Shown: positions 11,539-22,708 of the stretch, in pieces
Layout of the letters: each line of letters opens with the position of its first letter
Numbering within the stretch: the stretch's first letter is position 1
DNA from: Turnera subulata
Taxonomy: Eukaryota; Streptophyta; Magnoliopsida; Malpighiales; Passifloraceae
DNA: 64,000 nucleotides
Reading direction: 5' to 3'
Assembly: GCA_028386065.3 (NCBI GenBank)
Contig: JAKUCV010002291.1
Span: 40,906 to 104,905 of the forward strand
Program-made: the position numbers and the translations under genes
Notes under the pieces: generated by a model
What the model was told of the DNA's origin: nothing
Databases searched by the model: none
Seen by the model: the letters and a program-made list of their open reading frames with translations, nothing else

Positions 11539-11988
11539 CTACCTTGCACCAAAGCTATTATTGTCATATATTCCCCTGCTTGTAAAATTCTTAGAAACAA
11601 GCCCTCCTTTACCATAGGATACTTGAACAGCACTACTCTTTCTCTTCTCTCTTTGCAATGTCTTTATTACTGTCCTGCTAAATCCGATTTCTATACTGCA
11701 ATCCAATACCTTTAAGAAAGCCATCCTAGATAAAACTATAACAAGTTGCTCCCTCTTTAAAACTCTTCCATCAAGGTTTTGCGCCAAAGACAGTTGAATT
11801 GTAGCAACTTGTATATAGTGATGATAGAAACCTTGTACAGTAAGTTCTCCAAAATAAATTGGAGCCAATTGGACTTTAGCTTGCTGGTTAGCTACTATTG
11901 GACCCCATGGATCAAAGTTTGTGAAACATTCAAATTTTGTCAAGGAACCACTGATTAATGGTAACTCAAAAGCACAAAACTTCTGCAT
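11539..11988 (-). CDS. Unassigned ORF in the non-autonomous element
   Basis: A 149-codon ATG-initiated frame downstream of the gag-like ORF. I recognise no domain or catalytic motif. It may be a captured or degenerate segment of the element. A second unassigned 94-codon frame (11089-11373) follows on the same strand. Neither should be taken as a host gene, because both lie between the element's LTRs. Confidence 0.3.
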   Translation of the reverse strand: MQKFCAFELPLISGSLTKFECFTNFDPWGPIVANQQAKVQLAPIYFGELTVQGFYHHYIQVATIQLSLAQNLDGRVLKREQLVIVLSRMAFLKVLDCSIEIGFSRTVIKTLQREKRKSSAVQVSYGKGGLVSKNFTSRGIYDNNSFGAR

Positions 11989-12098
11989 TTCAGGCGCTCC
12001 ATCGCATTGTCCTCACTTTCTAAATTTAACATCCTGATTTACTACTCTAAAACTAGCATTTTGTCTCCACTTTTTTCTTAATTGAACACACTGTTTTG

Positions 12099-13382
12099 CT
12101 ACTCCCAAGTTCTAAAAATTTTCCTGTATTTAAATCTCCAGAAACCAACTCTTACTACCCTTTTTGCCTTTCTCCTTAATGACTTATAGTGCTTCTTCTT
12201 TCCTGTTTTGTTCTCCTCTCTTTGCTTCCTTGATACTAAGAGCACACTCCTTTGCTTCCATTTCATCCTCACTGACCTACCAAATCCTATTCTCTTCCTC
12301 TGTTGCCTTCTCCTCAATTTACCCCAACCTTGAAACATGTTAGTCCGTCCAAGGAACTGCAACTGTCCATCAACTACAGGTGTGGAAATTTCCTCCAATT
12401 CATCAACTGCAAACTTTCCCATTCCCTTCTTTTGGTTTATATCATTCAATGAGAAACTAATGTTGCCCTCCCCTGCTGGCGTAATCTCATCTAACCCAAA
12501 TTTTGTCTCATTTGCTTGTGTGCACAAAGTTTTCGTCACCAAAATTGATTCTGGTTCTTGAATGCCCAAAGAAACCAAAGAAGCAGTGCTCTCACCAAGA
12601 ACACTATCTACCTCCATACATGAAATGTTACCATTTGATACAGGCCCATCATCACTACCCATAATAAACAATAGTGTTGTCAAATCATCATCAAAAACCT
12701 CTACATTCAACCACAACTATCGTGTACAAACATGCCCAGTAAAATCAGCTTCATCACACCAACAACAAAGATTGCTAATATAGCTTCTTTCATTGAATTC
12801 TGTTATCGTAAAAGTTTTGGTTTCAAGAAGTTGAACCTTACTAGGAGCACAACCCATTTGATAATGCCATCGCAGATTGTTGATCGAAAGCTCGTCCAAC
12901 TATCTTTTATTTACCATTGCTCGCCTATGTTCCTCAACTGAAAATGTGGACTGCACATTTTGTCGAACAGTTGATGGGCACTGTTGATGTTGAAGACCAG
13001 AAAAAACTTGAACTCCCACTGGATGAACATGCGAGTCACCAACTGCAGAGGGCATCGTCGGACCAGAGAATGGCTGCACAGCCACATCGGCAAAGACCGG
13101 CCAAGCGTGAGATGGCAAAGTCAACTGATACTGCCCCAACTGCGACGACACACTCGGCACCGGAACATAGACTCCCACGTTGGAGCCTCCCAGAGAAGAA
13201 ACCGCCAAGAAAGGTGAAGAAATCAAAGGTGCGAATTCTGTTAACGAATAGGAACCAGACGGATCAGAAACCCTAACCGGTGATGAAAGTGGAATCGGTA
13301 TTGACGGAGAGGATGAAAACCACTGCGAAGGCTGAACTGGCGGGAGAGAAGACGGCCACCAACGTTCGTGTCGTTGCTCCAT
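12099..13382 (-). pseudogene. Gag-like ORF of the non-autonomous element, two in-frame TAG stops
   Basis: One reading frame runs from an ATG at 13382 to 12099, interrupted only by TAG at 12900-12902 and 12717-12719; both are followed by TTG. The first part is Pro/Ser-rich. The middle holds a zinc-knuckle-like CCWCDEADFTGHVC, resembling the C-x-C-DEK-x-GH-x-C knuckle of plant Ty3/gypsy Gag. The last part is strongly basic (RRRQQRKRIGFGRSV). This looks like a Gag remnant that kept a nucleic-acid-binding knuckle while pol was lost. Product identity is inferred from the knuckle alone. Confidence 0.55.
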
Positions 13383-13405
13383 GGCCTTCGGCGGTGGCCA
13401 GAGAG

Positions 13406-13467
13406 CCACAGACGGCGCCAATTGTTACCATGTGGTCGTGGGTTCGATTCCCACAGACGGCGCCAAT
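13406..13467 (-). other. Duplicated primer-binding site enclosing a tRNA-Lys-like 3' half
   Basis: A 23-base block (LTR end plus TGGCGCCGTCTGTGG on the minus strand) occurs twice, at 13406-13428 and 13451-13473. Between the block starts, the plus strand at 13429-13465 reads as a tRNA 3' half: variable region, T-stem GTGGG, T-loop TTCGATT, T-stem CCCAC, acceptor AGACGGC, then G and CCA. The acceptor implies a tRNA starting GCCGTCT, which fits plant tRNA-Lys as I remember it. A normal primer-binding site copies only about 12-18 bases of the tRNA, so this one is abnormally long. Confidence 0.75.
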
Positions 13468-13681
13468 TGTTACGATCCGACGATCGTAACAGAAAAACAA
13501 GAAAGAAAAATAAAGAAAAGAAAGAAAAGTAAATCTCTCAACCAACAGGTCTAAGAGCCAAATTCTATTATTTGTCAAAACGTGAGGAATACACTGGCAT
13601 GACACCCTTTTATACAAGGACTATAACAAACGACAACACACACACACTAATCCTGGATACAACTCCTAGTCACACCTAACA
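13468..13681 (-). repeat. 5' LTR of the non-autonomous element
   Basis: Direct repeat of 10345-10558, about 4 percent different. The duplicated primer-binding site lies immediately inside it (13406-13467). Confidence 0.92.
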
Positions 13682-14248
13682 GACGACTACCAGCTGTAGT
13701 TAGTTCGTAGCTTATTTTTTTCATTAGTGATCAAATTGCCATTGATAGTGGCTTACTGATTTTGCTGTTCTTTTATTTTCTGCTTTTGCTCTTTTATTAA
13801 GCCATTCGTTCCTTTGCTATTAACAAAACAAAAACGAAAACGAAAACTTTTTTTTACTGGGGAACACAAAACGACCCGAAATTCGGGTGGGCTTTTTATT
13901 GAAAGACGAAAAGCAGGTAGAGGGGGAACGGCTGCAGAAAAATACTGGAGTAATTTAAGGTACAGGCATCTAGTCTATAAACCTGATGACATTCTCGTTA
14001 CTTAATTATACCCTGTATATATGTATACACCTGTGTCACCCCGTATTGATACTTAAATTTAAGCAATGCAGTCGTAAGAACTACTGTTTGCTTTCTCTTT
14101 TCCCTAGAAGAACGTCTCTTCGCCCGCCAACTTCTGCTGTGCGACTTCTGATATACCCTGCTTGCTACCTCTACCATCACAAAAGCTATATTTAACTTCT
14201 ACCTGACTCCTTGTTGTCATCACATTTTTGATATTGGAAGAATCCAGA

Positions 14249-15795
14249 ATGGCCAACTGGTCTGAGCTTCCTGAAGACATAAGCATCATAATTCTCAAAA
14301 GGTTAGAAACTGTTGAAGAGTGCATCCGTTTTGGCAGCGTATGTCATTCTTGGAGACAAACGGTGTTACGACATCGTAGATCCCATCCTCGACGACACCA
14401 AATCCCGGGTGTTCTTCTGTTTGGTCCCAACAAACAATCGTCAGTCCCTTTCTTGCCTGTATCGCAAGCAGAAGCCTACCTTAAGAACAAATCTCGCAAA
14501 CTCTACTCCCTGCCATTCCTTAACCACTGCGTCGCTATTGTAAACTGCATTGGTTCATATCAGGGTTGGCTAATCATCAGTGAAGTCTCCCCACTTACCT
14601 TACCTCCATTTACCATATGCATGCATGTAATAAACCCAATTACTGGAGCCAAATTCTCTCTTCCCTTGATCATGTCTGATGAATTTAATTACAACTGCAA
14701 GTTACCCCTAGAACCTTATCAAGCGTTCTTATCTTCCGACCCGTCGAATACGAACGCAGATTGCTATATTTTGGTCTTGTATACTGTTCAGGTTTATGAG
14801 CGCAAGCCAGGACATTTGGGCTTTGCTTTCTCTTATGATGATGGTATGAGATTGAGGAGCCATACATGTAAAGGAAATTCTCATTTAACTGCGGTTTTGT
14901 GCAAGATGGGAGACGAAGAATGGACCCATTTAGATTTTCATATGCCATTTGAGAGAAGATGTGTTGCTGATGGGGTGTACTGTCAAGGACGATTCTATCT
15001 GATTGATGGACAGGGAAGACTATATTCGCGTGATTTGCTATCAACCTCTCCGAAGATAACTTTTATAGCCTCCTTTGGGTATGCTTGTAACTTCCACGAC
15101 TTGCACTTGGTTGAATGGGAAGGAGAAGTCATAGTGATTTGCGATGGCAGTTCTGCGTACAAACTAGAACGGAGAGGCAAGGATTGGGTTGCGGTGGAAA
15201 GCATGGGAAAGTGTGCTTTGTTCTTGGGGAGCAATCACTCACTGTGTTTATCGGAGTTAGATGTCCCTGGAATAAAAGGAAATCATACATATTATGTGCA
15301 GAAGAAGACAGTGTATATCAGGAACTTGAAGAATTCAGAATGTCAGATTCTAAGTTTGGGTGGAACAGACATGTGGTTCACCTCCTTCCGGATATGGTGA
15401 GCTTACCCTTTTCAACTTTCAGCTAATACTTAGTTCGTTTATTTGGAACAGTTAATTGGCGTACTAGTACTAGTGATTACATAAATGACCAATCAAACAA
15501 TTTTTTTGTTTTGTGGAATACATTTTTTCATTGTTGCTAAACTGCTACTTCCAATTATTAGTCCAATAAAGAACCTCAGCATATAGTCAATGATTATCAA
15601 AATCATCAATGTAGGGGAACAAACACTGTAAAGCTAGAGACCTCGCAAGCAAAAGTTGCAAGTTTCACAGATGGATCACCGAACCATGATGGGGATTGCA
15701 CATCTCATGACCAAAGAGATGAGATTGAGAAAGTCCAACGTGTGAGTGCAAGGAAGAGGAGGCGTGCAAAGAAGAGGAGGCAGAACAATAAATAA
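14249..15795 (+). CDS. F-box protein with C-terminal DUF295/KIB-type domain (two exons)
   Basis: Likely substrate-recognition subunit of an SCF ubiquitin ligase. Exon 1 (14249-15396) starts MANWSELPEDI and opens with an F-box (about residues 3-45: LPEDISIIILKRLETVEECI...VCHSWR), followed by the Trp- and Gly-rich DUF295 region ending near FRIW. The simple ORF stops at 15400, but that stop lies just past a good donor (ATATG/GTGAGC). Joining to the acceptor at 15613-15614 keeps the frame and adds exon 2 (15615-15795), about 60 residues ending in a basic tail, RKRRRAKKRRQNNK, which resembles a nuclear signal. The upstream in-frame TTG at 14228 is not a normal start. The non-autonomous LTR element ends about 570 bp upstream and may affect its promoter. 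Target unknown. Confidence 0.8.
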
Positions 15796-17194
15796 AAGGG
15801 AAATCTGGTTGCAGTTCGCTCAAAACTGGAGGCGAGGCGGCTTTATTGACTGACTTGTGCAGCCCCTCAAGATGGATTCCGTGAACAAGCTATTCATACC
15901 AAGCTTGGTTGATGTCAAGTTGCACTGAACAAAACTCGTCCCAAGGTTGTGTTAGGCATATTAAACTAAGCTCATTAGTTTGGCCTAAAAGTCTTTATGT
16001 TAGTGGATTCTAAGAGTCCATTTGTACTCATGTATTGTCCATGAAGTCAATTTTTATTTATAGGTATATTAGGATTTTATTATAAGTGTTGCTACTGTGA
16101 AGGATAGTTAATTATGTGAGAGTTTCAAAAAATAAAATTTTTTTTTGTGTTGAGTGATTTTCTATATAGTTTGTAAGAACAAAATGGAAATTAAGCCACT
16201 TTTTCGTTAGGTTGGTTTTCATACCGAGTCTGTAAAGACATTGCATATTAGATCTACTCCAATCACAAGCCTGCAAACGACACGGCATATATCACAAGAA
16301 AAGGAACATGATAGTTGTTTATTTGTCACGTACGTTTCTTATGTACTTATTTATTCGTGTGGCGGTAAGTGCCACATGAACTGTTGCTTCCGTGCAAATC
16401 CTAGTGGCGATATTCCAGGTGATCTTAGTGTAAATTCTCACGCAAAGCAGCACCTGCACCTGGGGCTTGTGGTCAATACTTTTACAAGTCAAGGCTGTTT
16501 GTTGTAAAAGCAATTGCTAATAACGTTGACTTCAGCTTCCGGTTCGCTCGTAGAATTTTTATTTGTTTTTTCTTTTTTAAAAAGAAGCTTTGAGAAATTT
16601 CTCTGCTCCACTTTTTACGTTTCCCCCATGTATAATAATACTCTTTCTACCTCTTCTTGAAATACTTGGAAACTGGAATAACTCATAAACATGCCAACCT
16701 CTGTAAGTTCTCTCTTTTGTCTGTTCGCCTAAATTACAACAACCTATGCATATTTGTTCTTTTTTTCGTTTGTGCATGTAATTTATTCCATGTTACAATA
16801 TTTTGCTTGTTAGAGAACAATTCTTAACAGTTCTCACAACTGTATATGATGTTTCTGCTGTTCTTAGTGAAGCAGAACTGCATGTTTTGAAGCTACAGTC
16901 TTATTTTCTGGCTTCAAACAACACAAATGTATCAAAGAACTAGCAAAGGTTGTTTGATTTGGACTCTGTATCAGTGTTTATACATCCCGTTTTCTTCCGC
17001 TGAATTCTAAGCTATAGTGTTTGCATTTTAGAGTTTTATAATCTTCATGCGCATGGTTCTATTCTTTACATTATCTTGATCAAGGGGCCTGCTTAATTAG
17101 CATTTGAGACATAAGGGTTTGTTGAAACTTGAGGGACTTCACATACTCCCTTCTCATTGCCTTTCTTCATTTTTTATCTCAGAAATCGTGGAAG
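15796..17194. other. Intergenic, F-box gene to first DUF707 gene
   Basis: AT-rich sequence without a supported gene. Short ORFs here have no recognisable content. It presumably includes the F-box 3' UTR and the promoter and 5' UTR of the DUF707 gene. Confidence 0.6.
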
Positions 17195-20100
17195 ATGGAG
17201 TCTGAAAAGAAGATTTCATGTCTTCACTGTATTCTCCCAGTAGCACTATTCTTTTTTGCAGCTTTCTTCATAGGAGGTGCTTTTTTCGTCACCGGTAGTA
17301 AACAGGTACATCAACATCTTCTGACAACATTAAAATTAACTGAAATGATACTTAAAAGGATTGGAAAGTTATCCTTATGAGTGCTTTTGCAACCTGCTAC
17401 TCCAAACATTAATACAGATCTTTACTTTCTGTCTGCAGGGAATTTTAAGATGGCAATCAGTTCAAGTTGATGTTCTGCAGGACATAAAATCTAAGATTTG
17501 TGAGGTTTGCTGATTTGATAGCAAATGATGACTTTCTTTTTCCTGTTATACTATGATTAGTTGATTGATTACCTCTAATCATTTGGACTTCTCTGTGATG
17601 AATATGTAGACCCAAAACAGGCCTTATGGAACTGAGACACTGCCTAGAGGCATTGTTTCTGCAACATCTGATTTTGAGATGCGTCCATTGTCTGGGCATA
17701 TGGACAAGGTGCGTAAACTCTGCGCTCCTGGTGTTTACTCTCTGCTCTGATTAGTCATTCATATTTTTGTTATTATGGTACTTAATTTGGTCCAGTCAAA
17801 TTTGCTTACTTATGAAGCACGATAACAAACTAGATGCAGGAGATTTTAGTGCAGGAGTGTTTGGGTATCTTTTATCAGTACGATGAGTACTATTTTGTTG
17901 AACTAAAGAGTTGAAAGATAACTTGATGAGACTGTTATTCTATTTTGATATCTCCAGAAAAGAAATCACACATAATCTTAAGGAGTTGTTGGAAACGTTT
18001 TAAAGTGATTAACAGTTCACTGATTTTGGTGTCTGGAACATGTCCTGCACAAGGACTGGTTGGAGATGCCTCTGCTTAAGGCTAGATTTAGCTTTATATC
18101 CCAGATGCATATCAGTTTTAAAGTGATTAGATGTCTTTATCTCTATACATAATGCATTAATGTGGGTATTCCTTGATGCAGAACAGAAAGAAACCAAAGC
18201 ATTTACTGGCTTTGGCCGTTGGAATTAAGCAAAAAGAGAACGTCAACGAGATTATAAAGAAGGTGAGTGAAGCAAAATACTTGCCACTGCACCTTGCACC
18301 AACTTGTATGTGATGTCCTACATGCTGATTTATCCACACACTTCCCTTTTGACAGTTTCCGTCAAGTCATTTTGCTGTAATGCTCTTTCATTTTGACGGC
18401 ATTTTGGATGAATGGAGAGATTTAGAGTGGAATTATCGTGCAATCCATGTCTCAGCTATCAATCAAACTAAATGGTATCATCTTTAATTGTTCTGCCTGA
18501 AGTAGGTTTAAGCTTCGTTTCACTTGTCAGTCTATTATTGCTTGCTTCTAAAGTTGAACATAAACTTTTCATGACTCAGGTGGTTTGCAAAAAGATTCTT
18601 GCACCCAGATATTGTTGCAGAGTATGACTATATCTTCTTGTGGGATGAGGACCTTGGCGTCGAAAATTTCAATGCTGAAAGGTATGTTATAATGAAGAAA
18701 GGGTTTTGCATTTCGTACTTGTAAGTTTATTTTGCTTTTCAACTTAAATGCAGATATCTTTCAATCGTTAAGGAAGAAGGGCTTGAGATATCACAGCCAG
18801 CTCTTGATCCTAGTACCCCAGATTTGCATCATGCCCTAACACAGAGACAGCAGAGCGGGAGAGTACACAGGTACCTTTTCTGGTAAAAGAATTTTGAAGA
18901 ACGCCTCAGTAGGAGTATAAGTTATATAAACTTAGTATCTGGTGCATGGCTTGTCCCAAGTTCTTTTCCTACTGTAGCCAAGGAGACGTGCATGTATACA
19001 AAATTTTTCAGCAGGTATGCACAATCTATGTTTTGGTTTCTTGATTGAGATATCCTAATCAACAATTTATTGCTGATTTTTTTTGGTAGATGGGTAGACA
19101 AAGTGATAGGTAGGGCCAGGTGTAGTGAGAATAGCACAGGTCCTCCATGCACAGGGTAAAGCTTTTACTTGGATATACTCTTTGGGTCGTCCTTGTTTCC
19201 AATTCCATACTTTATTCGTTTCCGTTTAACTTAAGACCAAATTGAAACTGCAATGTCCCTGATATCTATACAGATTTGTAGAAATGATGGCTCCTGTTTT
19301 CTCTAAAGCATCCTGGCGTTATTCATGGCATATGATTCAGGTATGGCGTCATAATAAAAATCTGCCAGGCTTGACATATTATTACTGTAGAAACTATACT
19401 TTGGCTACAAAACTCGGTGTCATTTGTAATAGATATGCCTTCTCTTAATGTATCTACTTGAAACTTGTAGTAGAAATGCCTTTCAATAGTATATACTCCA
19501 CAATTTACATAGAGCTGGTGTCAGCTGAATTGGAGACGACAAGGCCACAAATCTGGATATTTTACTTAAGTCTTAATCCCTTATTGAGGATTGTTTGGTA
19601 GAAGACTACTTCCTTGTCATCTTTTCCTGGTGACTTGTAGAGAAACTTTCTCATTTCCTGTCTTGCTCATGTTTGTCAGAATGACTTGGTTCATGGTTGG
19701 GGCTTGGATTTTCAGCTTGGTTACTGTGCTCAGGTATATTGGCTATTCAAAGAACTATTAATATTCTTATATTTCTGTTGGATTCAACACCCTTTTTTTC
19801 ATAAGTAGATCGTTCATTGAACAGGGAGATCGAACCAAGAACTTAGGGATTGTTGATTCAGAGTACATAATGCATTATGGTCTGCCTACACTTGGAGGTT
19901 ATACGGCAAACAAGGTCACATATAAGCTACTTTCTATATATTAAAGATCAATCACTTAGCCAAAGTACTTGTTACCTCTTTCTAAACAGAACTAACATGT
20001 AAGAACTTGCATTGACAGGCTCGATCATCATCCAATGAATCTTCCGGTAGAGTTTCGGTAAGCTTTTGAGTTTTCTGAGATTCTATGCTTTGAAAAAACA

Positions 20101-20323
20101 CTCTTTTTCTTTCTGCAACTCCAATATGTGGCTGTCAAACGGAAAGTCTAAAGTTTGCATTCCATTACCAATAGTTTATAATACATTACGTACCAACCAC
20201 AAAACTGCCCAAATCAACTGTTTTCTACAGGTGAAAAAGTGGTCATATGTTGAGCTAGAAATCTTCAAAAATAGGTGGAAGAAGGCCGTAAAAAATGATG
20301 ATTGCTGGACTGATCCATACTGA
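17195..20323 (+). CDS. DUF707 family protein, first tandem copy (13 exons)
   Basis: The conserved DUF707 core is spread over 13 exons with GT-AG borders: 17195-17305, 17439-17504, 17610-17708, 18182-18262, 18356-18474, 18580-18681, 18754-18870, 19090-19155, 19274-19340, 19680-19733, 19825-19914, 20019-20057, 20231-20323 (367 aa). The N-terminus has one hydrophobic segment (about residues 13-34), suggesting a type II membrane protein of the secretory pathway. Family landmarks are HFDGILDEWRDLEW, RAIHVSAINQTKWWFAKRFL, IFLWDEDLGVENF, EISQPALDP and NDLVHGWGLDF. Some family members carry the database name 'lysine ketoglutarate reductase trans-splicing related', which does not tell us the biochemistry. 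The WDED motif is acidic, reminiscent of metal-binding DxD sites in glycosyltransferases, but function is unproven. It is followed by a paralogue 2.4 kb downstream. Confidence 0.9.
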
Positions 20324-22708
20324 TAATCAATTAGCCAAGCAGAGAGCAATAAAATCCTCGTATCTGTGTATGGCTGTGCTGGTGAGCATGAATATGACAG
20401 CCAGAAGCAAAGACCAGAGAAGGCTGCGTTTTGCAATCATATAGATGCACTTATTACAATCTCAGGAAATCCATCAAAGATGTAGGCATTGATTCTTTGT
20501 ATAATTTATTTCACGATGGTTAACATAGACATGTGAATGTATTTTCTCAGGCATGATATTTAGTAATTCTAAGTAAATTATCAATTGACCATGATTTAGA
20601 TATGTTCTGGCATCGCCCCAGACAGTAACACACACGCTGCATCTCCTACTGGTGAAGCACAATCATTGATGCTTAAGTAAAATTTGGTTTTTTTTTTATT
20701 ATTATTATCAAATGTTGGGATGTTAACAAAGACTAACAAGTTTAAGGAAAATACATTTTTGGTCTCCCATCCGTTATCTAAGCTTTGCTCCTACTGATTC
20801 GGATCCATATCTAGTTATGGTAGGTAAGTCACCAAATGGTGATTTGTTGTACTACACACGAAGACTCCAATTCTGGTCCTCACTTAAATGGAATCAAATA
20901 GCTTACACTTGGACCAACCGATCAAGGAACATGCGTTTCTCATTTCTGCTCGTCCTCCTGAGTACTTTCATAAATGGTTCTGATGCCCAGCCTACAAGAT
21001 GAGGAGACTTTTTTTTTTTGCCTGGAGTTGATGTTTGAAGTTATTGATCACGCAAATTCCACAGAACTATTTCAATTTTATTGACATAAAAAAAAAAACT
21101 TATGTAAAACTGGAAGCATTATACCCCAGTCATCCGATTACTTGCTCGCAACAAAGCAGTGGAAATAATTGCATCATTAAATCGTAATACAGCTAATATA
21201 CCAATTTACCATGAACTGAAGTATTTTCATCAGGAAGACCAGAATGAGACTAAAATTTTATTTCAAGTTGGACTGCGTCAAACTGCAGTCAAAGTTCTGG
21301 ACCGTATGCTTAAAATAACTTTGAACAATTGGATATTGGAATATTTATTAATGATAAGAATAGTGGTACTTGGGTTGTTCGGTTGAGGTGCTAACCCGTA
21401 GTCAGGCGCCGCAACTACACCAATGAAAACAACCCAACAGGCCCAGCCTACTGGCCCGTAAATGTGGGCCGGGCCTTTATGAATAAGTGTTCTCCGACGT
21501 GGAACGGTTGTTACGTTTCTCTTTCTTATTGATTGGAAGGAAAACTTCATGACTTGTAAGTTTGTAACGTTTCTCTTTACTCTTTTCTACCATTGATTAT
21601 TGGAAGGAAAAATATTCAACTCTCCTGTTTTTTTTTTTTTTAAATCGAAACTATTCAACTCTCCTGAGACTATTAGGATTATGTCATTTTGGGGTGGAGC
21701 CGTTTTCCTGTTAAACGGAACATAGAAATTTCATACGTTTTAACTCTCTATAAATGTTCCACTTATCGCGTCCCTATTTTATTATCTTAATTCGTTAAAC
21801 CTGCCACTCTTTTATGGGACCGACGAATCGTTGACAAGAAAAATAATATTAAATCAACACCAAGTAAAGAGACGTTATATAATCTGATTACAAAAAAAAA
21901 AAAAAAATTGGAAAGAAGTTATATTTAAGATACAAACCTACCCCGGGCCTAGGAAACAAATTTTGATGTTTAACGTAGCACTGCATTTGCGCAAACACAT
22001 ACATGTTTGGCTCTACTTTGAATCAGGAGACAAACTGTCATTTTGTTATTTGGTTGACTTATAATCTAAAACATAAGTGCTTTAGTGAAGTTGTTCATGG
22101 TGAACAAAAGATTAGGATTCCCATTACCCATTTAAGTGTAACCAATCGATGTATAAGGAAAAACATCAAGAATTGGCTAGCTGTCCACTGTACGTAAACT
22201 TCCTTATTCTTTGTTTTTTATTACTCGTATCGTATAGCATACAGCAAATCCAGAGATTGTGGTTAAGTGTGGCAAATGCCAATATATATTCCAAATAGAT
22301 TTGGTTTCCAAACTTACCAAATTCAATAAGATTCGGTGTTAACACCTCATGAATCACCGATTGGAAAAAAAAAATTCAAATTTCACTAAGACACATCTTA
22401 CTTCCAAATTTGAGCCCGGGACAGTTGCTCCCTAAAATCCTCATAATATAGGCCGCTCCGTGAAGTAGTATATGAACCAAATGAACAATTTTTTTTGTGC
22501 AAATCCAATTCCAATGGCGTTAGCTAAGGTGAGTTGGTCTCAATTGTCAAGACACCATGTGACCATAATGATAATGAAAATTAGGGAGCTCTAGAGAGTA
22601 CAGAAACTATATATACCTGATGATGAGGGTTCATTATGTTGATAAAAACCTCAAACAGGTTTGACATATTTACCGCTCATTACCTCTGGTATCTTTTGAT
22701 CTCAGAAA
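20324..22708. other. Intergenic between the two DUF707 genes
   Basis: AT-rich, with several homopolymer runs (for example A-runs near 21890-21910). No convincing gene. A GC-richer patch at about 21390-21480 has no identified content. Confidence 0.55.

Larger units (their letters stand above)
10345..13681 (-). mobile_element. Non-autonomous LTR retrotransposon with 214-bp LTRs
   Basis: Direct repeats 10345-10558 and 13468-13681 have equal length and about 9 differences, start TGTTA and end TAACA, and are flanked by a perfect 5-bp duplication GACGA (10340-10344 and 13682-13686). Reading on the minus strand, a primer-binding site follows the right LTR and a polypurine tract (AAGGAGGGAGTAT) precedes the left LTR, which fixes the orientation. 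The 2.9-kb interior has a gag-like ORF with two stops and further unassigned ORFs; I see no protease, RT, RNase H or integrase motif. Movement would need proteins from another element, probably Ty3/gypsy judging by the gag knuckle and polypurine tract. Confidence 0.9.

Noticed and set aside
12717..12902. Programmed readthrough of the two TAG codons in the gag-like ORF
   Set aside because: The following bases (TTG) do not match the plant-virus-type readthrough context (CAA-TYA), so simple nonsense mutation is more likely.
13429..13465. Possible tRNA-Lys gene
   Set aside because: Only the 3' half of a tRNA is present and it ends in an encoded CCA joined to an LTR; it is part of a retrotransposon primer-binding site, not a tRNA gene.
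20740..21010. Possible MITE starting near TTTTGGTCTCCCATCC
   Set aside because: One end looks MITE-like, but I could not find a matching inverted end or target duplication.
22003..22010. TTTGGCT motifs outside the copia element (also about 26821 and 49930)
   Set aside because: Single arms without partners, at the rate expected by chance; they do not extend the dyad family.
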